Source of the DNA: Curvularia sp. ZM96
Taxonomy: Eukaryota; Ascomycota; Dothideomycetes; Pleosporales; Pleosporaceae
Length of the DNA stretch: 25,000 bases
NCBI GenBank assembly: GCA_022457065.1
Contig: JAJGBQ010000014.1
Location: 1 to 25,000, forward strand
Reading direction: 5' to 3'
The position numbers and the translations under genes were made by a program. Within the stretch, counting starts at the first letter, position 1. Each line of letters starts with the position of its first letter. Shown here piece by piece: positions 8,812-17,293 of the stretch. The notes under the pieces were generated by a model, which saw nothing but the letters and a program-made list of their open reading frames with translations, made no database searches and was not told the origin of the DNA.

Positions 8812-10459
8812 TTAGTTACTATCTAGAGTATCTTTCTTACATGTACGCGAGTTATGGCCAGTCTCTTTACACTTGCTACAGCGCGTTAGAGCCCGGCGAC
8901 TAATACCTGATCGCTCCCCACCCTGACGCTCCTCACAAGCAATCTGCTCATCAGCCTCGCGTTGAGCGAGTATATCCTCTCCAGCTCCCTTTGTAAGGAC
9001 TCCGTGCTTCTGTATCCGCTTCTTCTTACGCCGTCTACGCTCTGATACTACTGTATTAGCTCTTTCAAGGCTGGCGATCCGATCGCGCATTAGCTCAGCC
9101 GAGAGCATTATAACCTTAGCGCCCTTCTTAAGCTGGTCAATCGCCGCGATGATTGAAGCTGGCGACGAGCCCTGATGCCGCTGAACGCGATCACGTATCA
9201 GTGTTGATTGAGCTTCAAGCTCGCGTACGTTGCTTGGTGTACGAGCCTGCCAGAGAGCTTCTGCTAGAATAGCTGGCGGAGTAGGCGTACGCAGCTGTAC
9301 ATCAAGCTTTGAAAGAACAGCGTCTTGTTGAAGAGGAACAAGGCCTGCGCCTCGAAAAGCTGAGCAGATATTGGCTGACGTAAAGGATTGATCAAAGGCT
9401 GCCTTAAACGCTGGCAGAAACTCGAGCTTAGTGATATGGTTGATATGGTTGCGTATTAGGCTCTCTACCTCACGGCTATACGCGCGCTTTAATGAGAAGC
9501 AGCCTACGTCAAGAGGCTGAAGTAGGTGAGACGAGTGAGGCGGCATACAGAGCGTGTAGATATTGTTCTCCTTACAGAGCTCCTGAAACGCAAGAGAGTT
9601 GTGACTCTCATGGCCGTCAAGAATAAGCAGGCGACGTGCTCCAACTACCTTACCATCTGTATGCTTGATAAAGTGCTTCAGCCACTCAACTCCTAGCTCA
9701 TTAGTCGTCCAGCCATTATCGCTAACTGCAATCGCCCAGTCGCGTGGGATCTCTGCCTCCTCGTACCAGGCAGATAGGTGATGCTGGCCAGTAAAGATAA
9801 GAAACGGCGGGATAGCCCAACCAGCTGCGTTGATCCCAGCGATAAACGTCACCCTCTCGGCCACCTGGCTGAATAGTCTTTGGCCGGCCTCTTCTCTCTG
9901 ATGCTGTAACGACAAGCTGAGTGGTGATCTTGCCCATTGAGAAGCCAGCTTCGTCAAAGTTGTAGACGTCCTCGTCACAGATGCCGTACTTGGCCTTAGT
10001 CTGCTCTACAAGCTTAAACCAACTCTTGATCAAGACTGGATCTTCACACAGAGCTCTTTGCCTATCGTATGTCCGATTAAAACGCGTCGTAAGACTGTCT
10101 GTACGTTTGACGAAGGTAGACGGCCAGTTAACTCCAACGCGTCCTCCACCACGCGCAGCCAACAGCCTATCGGCCATATCGCGCACGGCTGCATACGTAG
10201 GCGCGAATCCACGCTGATCTAGATTAAGTATGTGGCTCACAATCACCTCTTCTTCTAGCTGGGTCAGTTTCTTTGAGTTGGGTTGGCAATCGCGTCGCGC
10301 AGGGACACCAGCGCGTCGGCGGCGGATCGTTCGTTCAGACACGCTATAGATAGCAGCAGCACTCCGATTGCTTAGAATTTGGTTAGAATTAATTGAGGAG
10401 ATAGCAAGCTGGATATCTGATTCATTTGAAGCTAATACAGTAGCGCTGCGTTGAGCCAT
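8812..10459 (-). pseudogene. Fot1/pogo-type DD35D transposase with a single frameshift
   Basis: The start is the ATG at 10459 (MAQRSATVLASNES) and the end is the stop near 8812. The domains, in order, are: a helix-turn-helix at about residues 15-55 (SAAAIYSVSERTIRRRR), a CENP-B-type domain (NWPSTFVKRTDSLTTRFNR), a DDE core, a basic coiled region (SERRRRKKKRIQKHG), and a CCHC knuckle (CSKCKETGHNSRTC). The three catalytic aspartates are intact: YNFDEAGF (codon 9955-9953), LLILDGHESH (9618-9616) and PLDVGCF (9510-9508), the last two 35 residues apart. Near 9853 the frame shifts. Transposon 1 has GAG-TGG-GCG where this copy lacks two bases, and reinstating that length would give a 550-codon frame. 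It would catalyse cut-and-paste at TA. No RIP stops are seen. A sequencing error or a programmed shift cannot be excluded. Confidence 0.88.
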
Positions 10460-10480
10460 TGTATGATAAGATAGGAGAGG

Positions 10481-10540
10481 TGTGCAAGTTTGGTGGGGTG
10501 CGGCGCTCGCCCGTGTGCGGCGCTCGCCCGTGGAACACGT
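10481..10540 (-). repeat. Right terminal inverted repeat of transposon 2
   Basis: This is the reverse complement of the left repeat, with the same doubled CACGGGCGAGCGCCGCA block. It lies just upstream of the transposase start, so the repeat may also overlap its promoter. Confidence 0.92.
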
Positions 10541-12464
10541 TAGACTATACAAGTATATAGTTATACTATTTAGACTAATAAATGCGCTAGTAACCTTTTA
10601 ATTAGTTATTAATAACGCTCTCTACGAATATCTTAGAATCTTTACTATAGCCTACCTAGACGATATACTAGTATACTCTAGAGAGACTCTTAAAGAATAT
10701 ATTAAATATATTAAGAAAGTACTTAGGAAGCTTAAGAAATACAAGCTATACCTATAGCTAGGAAAATGCGAATTCTACGTTAAAGAAATAGAATTCTAGG
10801 CTTTATTATCTTAACTAAAGGAGTTAAAATAAACCTAAAGAAAATAGCAACTATATAGGAATAGCTAAAATCTAAAATAGTTAAAGACGTGTAATTCTTT
10901 CTAGGATTCGCTAATTATTATTAGAAGTTTATTAAAGATTATTTAAAAATTACTATACTACTCTAAGATTACGAAGAAAGAAGTAGGATTCTAGTAGAAT
11001 GAGGAATATTAAGAGGCGTTTAATTAGATTAAATAGATTTTCTTTAAAGTACTTATACTAGAGATATACGATCTAAGACGAAGGACGCGAGTTAAGACTA
11101 ACGCGTTAGACTATATACTTAGAGCTATACTATTATAGTAGTATCTAGACGATAAATAGAGACTAGTGTTCTACTATTTATAGAAGTTCTTAGAAGTAGA
11201 ACTTAACTACGATATTCACGATAAGGAGCTACTTAGAGTAGTTAATATCTTTAAATAATAGAAAGTATACCTATTTAGACTTCTAGATATAATTAAGATT
11301 TTTACTAATTACTAGAACCTAGTAAGTTTTATAACAACTAAGAAACTTAACTAAAGATAAGTCTAATAGGCTAAGATATTAGCCTAGTTCGACTTTAAGA
11401 TAATATATTAAGTAGAATTGCTTAATAGAGTAGTAGACGCCCTAAGCTAAAGATCTAACCTACGCGATAAAGATTACTAAGAACCGCACGATATAGTACT
11501 TAAGAAGATGCCTAACGGCAGCTTAAAGTATAACTAACTAGAACTAGCTAGAGTAGCTAAGATAGCCGTGTTAACGAATACTCTATAGTAATAATAGTAG
11601 TAGAAAGTAGCTAAGTAGAAGCTAGATACTAATAACTCTAAGTAGAAGATACTACTATAGAATAATAAAAAGTACTATTATATAATTTAGAAGAACTAAA
11701 TATATATACTTCTATATATAAGGACGGACCTTATACGAAACCTATATAAGTCTCTAGTGTATAAGCACGTAAGAGTTAAAGAAATAGTTAGGCGACTAAT
11801 AAGAGTGTTTATAATACTACGCTTATAAGCGGAGATGTAGAAGATTCTAGATAACTATTTAGTATATTACTAAAATAAGTCTAAGAGATATAAGCCCTAT
11901 AGCCTATTATAATTCTTACTACTACTAATATAACTATAGAGTAGCGTAATAATAGACTTTATAGTAAAGCTCCTAAAGTTACTAGAACTAGAATTAGCTT
12001 AACTTTGTAATACTATTCTAGTAATTATATACTAATTAACTAAAGAAGTAAAGTTCGTGCCTATAGAAGAAACTATTATAGTAGAAGAATACGCGTACGA
12101 AGTTTTAAAGATACTAATATTAGAGTATAATATACCTAAAGAATTTATAATAGATAGAGATAAGCTATTTATATTAAAGTATTAGTTAACGTTCTTAGTA
12201 AAGATAGGAGTTAAGAAGCAGCTATTAACTAGCTTCTACCTAGAAACTAATAAACAAATAGAACGAACAAACTAGACGCTAGAATAATACTTGCGAATAT
12301 ATGCTAATAAGCTATAAGATAACTAGATTAAACTCTTACTAATAGTATAATTAGCCTATAATAGTATAAGATTAGCGACTACGAAGTACTCGCTATACTA
12401 TGCTAATTATAGGTATAAGCTAGTTGCTTATTAAGACCTAGCCAATATAAGGCGCGTCTTTAAG

Positions 12465-12498
12465 TCCGAACCGCGCTGAAACAAGCTTAGCGTTAGGG
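12465..12498 (+). repeat. Telomere-like junction module, copy 1
   Basis: GTCCGAACCGCGCTGAAACAAG is followed by GCTTAGCGTTAGGG (12485-12498) and then TTTCGG. The same core occurs at 16754-16767 and 16840-16853. It lies exactly where the Gypsy integrase stops and the subtelomeric repeat begins. Confidence 0.7.
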
Positions 12499-12527
12499 TT
12501 TCGGTCCATATTTAGTCATTTTATCAC

Positions 12528-12900
12528 CCCTATCCTCAATCCCCGACGGAACTAAGGTCAGAATCGACCTTAGTTCCCGATTCTTGGCGAGTTTGCGGAC
12601 CTTAGTTCTGCAGAATCACGGGGGTATAGAACTAAGGTCGGAATAGCGTTTAAAATTAATATAACTTCTATTATAGATGTAGAAAACTCGTATAAATTTA
12701 ATAAACTACTTTTTATAGCTATGCGATAACTATAACGTGAGATATTTAATAAAACGTGATAGAAGATTAGTGTTCGCTGATGTGGCCCGTGCTTAGGGTA
12801 GGGTAGGGTAGGGTAGGGTTAGGGCTTAACCCTAAGTTAACCTTAACCCTAGAATTAGGGTTTAGGTATACTAGGGCAACGTTAGACGACTAGGTTTATG
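12528..12900 (+). repeat. Subtelomeric repeat, copy B
   Basis: It matches copy A (2569-2970) in the same orientation, with the four-arm GAACTAAGGTC block at 12548-12639. The telomeric part is better kept here: GGGTAGGGTAGGGTAGGG, then TTAGGGCTTAACCC (12794-12865). Confidence 0.8.
12794..12865. repeat. Interstitial telomeric repeats, tract B
   Basis: About five GGGTA(G) units and a TTAGGG are followed by head-to-head CTTAACCCTAAG and TTAACCCTAGA. The degenerate telomeric DNA resembles tracts A and C. Confidence 0.8.
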
Positions 12901-13059
12901 TTAGTAGAGTAACTAAAATAAATAGAAATATAAATAACAACTAATTTACTGCTATATAGTAGTAACAGTACTATTTACACTAATATTAGTATTACTTGTG
13001 CCATAATTACTTACTATAATAGATCTATTTAGAGATTTTTGTGTATTTACCTACACATT
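12901..13059. other. AT-rich spacer before the dead helicase gene
   Basis: AT-rich, without an open frame. It may be the decayed 5' region of the following pseudogene. Nothing else is recognised. Confidence 0.35.
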
Positions 13060-16000
13060 GCATAGCGATATGCAAGAGCCATAAGTAGGGCGTCGTAAAG
13101 TCGTAGCTGCGCACTTACTTAGACACTAAATACTAAAAGCTAACTCCCTATACACGGCGTAGTATAGTAGAAGCCACTAGCTAGGAGCTATAGTTACGGA
13201 ACTAGGCTGATAGTGTAGACGAGGTTATGTTTCTACGCCTAGATACTGCGCCGCTGCCCTATCTGCCCGTGTATATAGACGGCTTAAAGTGCCGCGAGTG
13301 TGGATATATCTGCTAGCACATGAAGAAGATATAGGAGCATGGCTAGAACCACCACAGCTAGACTGGCAGCTACACGCAGTATTGGCCGTCTAGCAGCTAT
13401 ATAGTAGAGGTAGGCAGTTAGCGTAGTGTGCTAGAAGCTCTATAACACTAGCACGCTAGGCTAGCTGTTTAAAGTCTAGGGCGCTGCACCCGCTAAGCTA
13501 GCGGACAGCGACGAGAAGGAGACATAGCTAAGACGCGCGTTAGCTGCTGCCGCTACACAGATAGACTAGGTAGTAGAGCGTAGAAACCCTAGTAACGTTA
13601 TTAAAGAAGATAGTAGTCGGTAGGGATACTAGACATAGCTTAACTAGGCAGGCTAGAAACGGCACTTAAAGGGACTAGACTGACTGTAGCTGCTAGACAT
13701 AGCGTGGACACCTAGCTACTACGAACGGGCACTACAGGACGTGTGCTAGGCTGCTAAGATAGTAATTTAGAGGGCACAGTAGGTATTATACTTAGGTATA
13801 GTAGGCATGCTAGCTATGATGCACATTAACTGGCGCGAGTATAGGACGACTAGTAACGAAAAGCTATTTAATATAAGCTAGATAGAGCTAATAATAAAGA
13901 AATACTATAGCGTATGGCTCTAGGTGATTGCGTACATCTAGCGAACGTACGAGCTGCCTATAGTCTAGCTAGGTTCTAGCGATGAAGTGTAGGGCAGACG
14001 CCTATTATACTGCTTAACTAGCGAGCAGAAGGCATGCTTAGAGGAGTTAAAGAATTTGACTAGTTATTACCTAGAAGAGGAGGCAGCTAGCGCAGCGCAG
14101 AGTATAGAGCTAGAGGGCAGCTATAGGGACAGTAATAGCGAGGACGAGCCGCTAGATGCAGAAGACGCTGAGGCGTTATAGGACTAAGTGCTCGCATTTA
14201 TACTTGCGCTGCTTGATTATAAGCTGGCTAGTAGCGAGTATGAGAGCGGCTTAGTAGTAGCTGTACTAGACGTTAGCGCGGACAAGGCATAGCTAGATCC
14301 GCTTATGTATACCCTAAGCAGTTAGCTATAGTTAGCATATCGCGCATGCTAGTGCTGTACTAAGTATATAAAGAGCGTAGTGCGCAGATTGATAAGCTAG
14401 TAGCTAGGGGATACAGCGAAGAGACGGCTAGTACTATAGTAGCTACTTATTTTAAGCTAGTGTAGAATATATGCTACTAGTTTATAGCACTAACTAACTA
14501 TAACGGCTAGCTAACGCCTATAGACGCTATTTTGTGGCTATAGGCATTTAGCTTTAAGATCCGCTATATAACGAATGCTAAGGGCGTGGTAGACTAGATA
14601 GGCGACACGTTATTATATAGCTAGATCTAGTTTAGCATAGTATAGCTACGGACGATAGTGCACGGCATAATTACTAGCACGCGACAGGACATGCTAAAAC
14701 AACTACTATTACTATAGCTAGACAGTGAGGGCGGTGTGGTACCTAAGACGACGCCGTGTCCCGCTATTTACTAGAACAAGCTGGTAGATAATGCGGCTGC
14801 GCAGCAGGCTGGGTGGAGTTTTATAGAAGATGCGCGCAACCGCGAGGCTACTAGTATACAGGACTCTAAGCGCTGGCTGCTAGGACGTATTTAGTAGGAG
14901 AAGCGACTGCGATATGAGTTTGCTAATGCTGCTGCGTCGCGCGTGGCTATGGCGAGAGGTGGTGGGCTAGTGTAGGTGAAGGAGCGTATCTAGGCATACT
15001 ACAAAGCTATGTAAGAAGCCTGCCACGCACTTGCCGTGCTTATGTATATAATAGAAGGTGCGCCGCCGCGTGGTAGTAAGTTGCTCACGATCCGTTTTTA
15101 AATAATACGTAAGGGAATAGTCGCGGAATTTTTATCGAAGATAGTGTAGTAGTTTTATTACTACTTACTATAAAAATATTGTCTAGACTAGATAAGGTAA
15201 AGTAATCTACTACTATATCTTACGCGAAGTAGGGGAACTAGTCGTGTTTTACTTGTAGTTTGCGCGTCCGTTTTGGCAGCGTTTAGTTGTAGTAGCGTGA
15301 GGGGAAGAGGCGGAGGAAGAGGCAGAGAGCGGGTATATGTAGGAGCCACGCCTAGAGCGGCGCTAGCAAGAACTCACACGTGGACGAAAGCGTCGTGTAG
15401 ACCTATAGGGCATAAGAGGCGTAGGGAGAGCGAGCAGGGTAAGGACTACTATAGCGTGGCGGGAGGCGTCCGAAGAGGAGGGTGAAGAAGAGAGTAGAGA
15501 GGAAGAAGAGGAGAAGAAGGGAGAGGAGGTAGAAGAAGACGAGAGAGAAGAGAGCTGAGTACGGGCTAACAGGCCGCCCGCTATAGAGTAGTGAAATTCT
15601 AACTAACTTAAGCTAAGGATATAAAAGGTGTTGCTGTAGTATATAAGCGTTAAGTTAAATATTATTAGGTAGCGGCATAGATCTAAGGCGATTTAGCGGC
15701 GGTATATCTAGAACTCTAAGACACGCAAGGCGTACTTAAATACTAATAAGGACAATATATTATTAGAAGAAGATAAGGCGTTTAACTTATAGACTAGGTA
15801 TAGTAGTAAGGTGGCTAGCGCGATTTATGGGCGGTCGCTATATAAGGCGGTATTTAGTGTAGAATCTAAGCGGTTTATGTTCCGAGTAGCGAGCAGCGAG
15901 TAGTATAGGTTTTAGAGCTCCTGTCTGCGCAGGAGAAGAAGCTACGGCTACTATAATAGAGCCCGCTAGCTGTTAAGGCGCGTAGGGAGGCGTTAGAGGA

Positions 16001-16720
16001 GGAGTACTAGTGGTAGAAGATAATACGGCTAGTAGACGTGGATAGTGAGCTACAGCGGCTACTAGAATATAACGCATAGTTTCGTAGTGTATAGTAGCTA
16101 GCGATATAGGCGATTATACGGTATAAGAGTCCTATTATAGTAATTATAGAGACTAGGGCTAGTAAGAGCGTGCTATTTATACTACTAGCGTTAGTGTCGA
16201 CTAGGGTTACTATTATAATAGTGCCGCTAGTAGTACTATAGTTTAACATGAAGGCACGGTGCGACGAGCTAGAGATTGTTAGTAGGGAGTGGGATAGCTA
16301 GCGTCCGTATAGGAGTGTGTAGATTATATTTGTGACGCCCAAAGTAGCTATAGGAGAGGCGTTTAGGCATTACATTAACTAAGAGCGGTTAATAGGACGG
16401 CTAGATTAGATTGTAATTAACGAATATTACTCGATACTAGACTCACTTAAGGGATTCCGTAGCCGGCTGCTAGAACTGCGAGAGCTGCTCCAGGTAGAGA
16501 CGTAGATAGTATATTTAACGGCGACGCTAAGGCTAAAGGAGGAGAAGTAGTTTTTAGATATAATAGGGCTGCTAGAGAAGAGCAAGTGCTACTAGTTCTA
16601 GAGGCAGACGACACGCAAGAATATCTAGTATATAGTGTATAAGTACAATATAGAGGAAGAGGAGAAGACAGTAGTAGAATTAGTAGAGAAGCTAAAGAGA
16701 AAATACCTAACCAATATGAG
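13060..16720 (+). pseudogene. RIP-killed telomere-linked RecQ-like helicase (OrsD / recombinase-like / helicase), 3' truncated
   Basis: Despite many stops the ancestral protein can be followed. A second OrsD-type finger reads DGLKCRECGYIC then HMKKI (about 13280-13330). A recombinase-like part has GAPPRGSKLLTIRF (about 15060-15100), ELVVFYLxFARPF (about 15238-15275), RHRSKAIxRRYI (about 15673-15710) and LQTRYSSKVASAIYGRSLY (about 15785-15845). The helicase starts with a destroyed Walker A (ETRASKSVLF, Gly to Glu/Arg/Ser), a destroyed DECH box (INEYYSILD, about 16414-16440) and an intact YLTATL motif. The order matches the intact gene at 17294, but the sequences are distant, so this is a paralogous family. 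An acidic/basic low-complexity stretch lies at 15290-15560. It stops before helicase motifs IV-VI, at the junction module near 16730. The intact relative suggests a DNA-unwinding enzyme of chromosome ends. Confidence 0.85.
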
Positions 16721-16730
16721 GTGGCGATTT

Positions 16731-16767
16731 AGGCCTGAATCGTAACGAAATAGGCTTAGCGTTAGGG
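16731..16767 (+). repeat. Telomere-like junction module, copy 2
   Basis: CTGAATCGTAACGAAATAG is followed by GCTTAGCGTTAGGG (16754-16767). It caps the truncated helicase pseudogene just as copy 1 caps the truncated Gypsy element. Confidence 0.7.
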
Positions 16768-16793
16768 TTGTATACCGCATTAAGCGATCTGAT

Positions 16794-16853
16794 CACCCCG
16801 AATCGCGAAATTTGACACCCCCGAATCGCGCTTGAATAGGCTTAGCGTTAGGG
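16794..16853 (+). repeat. Telomere-like junction module, copy 3, with short direct repeat
   Basis: CCCCGAATCGCG occurs twice, about 22 bp apart, in 16794-16830. It is then followed by CTTGAATAG and GCTTAGCGTTAGGG (16840-16853). CCGAATCGCGCT matches CCGAACCGCGCT of copy 1. Confidence 0.7.
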
Positions 16854-17293
16854 CTCACTTAACCCCAAGTGCATTTGGATATGGGCCCCAGAGGATGTCA
16901 TAGTATATGCAGTGACTAAGAGAGTCTTTTTTAGTTTCTCTGATAGTAGTGCGAAACTCGCAGCTTCGTATAAACAAGTATACAGGGTAGTTGCTGCACA
17001 TAGGGTTAGGGCTAGGGTTAGGGCTTAACCCCAAGCTAACCCCAAGTTTAGGGCTACGTCGTGGCAGCATATAGAGTTACCAAGAAAGACTTTTCTAGTC
17101 TTCTTAATAGTAGCTAGTATCGCGCAGCTACTATACAGAGTCGCTGTGAGATTTAGATAAGAGCTTGGCCCCAGCAACAGCGTTGCTGGGAGAACCAGGG
17201 TAACGTCTGACAACTGGTTGTATCAGCATAACAACAAACACGCAAATTAGCACTAATGTACTCGCACTACTCTCTTAATAATACTCATTCTAA
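16854..17293. promoter_or_regulatory. Upstream region of the intact helicase gene, with telomeric tract C
   Basis: A TTAGGG-rich tract (about 16999-17055: ATAGGGTTAGGGCTAGGG, then head-to-head CTTAACCCCAAG) resembles tracts A and B. It lies about 240 bp before the start of the helicase gene. The rest is ordinary AT-balanced DNA that must hold the promoter. An imperfect inverted repeat, CCCCAGCAACAGCGTTGCTGGG, lies at about 17169-17191. No specific factor site can be named. Confidence 0.5.

Larger units (their letters stand above)
8693..10540 (-). mobile_element. Fot1/pogo-type DNA transposon 2 (younger, nearly intact)
   Basis: This 1848-bp element is bounded by terminal inverted repeats of 58-60 bp starting ACGTGTTCCACGGGCGAGCG and by TA at 8691-8692 and 10541-10542. 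It sits in the Gypsy RT 116 bp downstream of transposon 1, in the opposite gene orientation. It shows almost no RIP, so it arrived after the Gypsy element and transposon 1 were mutated. The termini differ in sequence from those of transposon 1, so it is a separate family. Confidence 0.92.
3078..12460 (+). mobile_element. RIP-inactivated Ty3/Gypsy LTR retrotransposon, 3' truncated, with two nested Fot1/pogo elements
   Basis: The order LTR, gag, protease region, reverse transcriptase, RNase H, integrase is that of Ty3/Gypsy. Removing the two nested transposons (6721-8576 and 8693-10540) restores a continuous RT reading. Stops, mostly TAG, are everywhere, and TpA is heavily enriched, which is RIP damage. 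The element ends inside the integrase region at about 12460. There it meets a telomere-like junction module, and no 3' LTR follows. This could be a broken chromosome end that was later healed or joined. Confidence 0.85.
4891..12460 (+). pseudogene. pol of the plus-strand Gypsy copy (RIP-damaged, split by two insertions, 3' truncated)
   Basis: Three segments belong together: 4891-6720, 8577-8692 and 10541-12460. The RT reading LFIKKF, then NINI.KNRYPLLLILEL runs up to 6720. It resumes at 8577 with IDxLxGAKxFTKFDV and continues after 10542 with LINNALYEYLRIF and the catalytic motif YLDDILVYS (about 10650-10680). RNase H remains as TNALDYIL (the family's TDAS aspartate changed to N) and ELNYDIHDKELLRVV near 11200-11245. 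The integrase shows a zinc-binding-like remnant and NKSKRYKPYSLL, then IDFIVKL near 11950. The protein normally copies element RNA to DNA and inserts it. Dozens of stops make it dead. The protease region at 4900-6000 is too decayed to place. Confidence 0.8.

Noticed and set aside
15273..15485. 70-codon plus-strand frame
   Set aside because: It lies in the low-complexity basic/acidic insert of the helicase pseudogene and is only a stop-free remnant.
16007..16249. 80-codon minus-strand frame
   Set aside because: It is antisense to the destroyed Walker A region; the sense strand carries recognisable helicase sequence.
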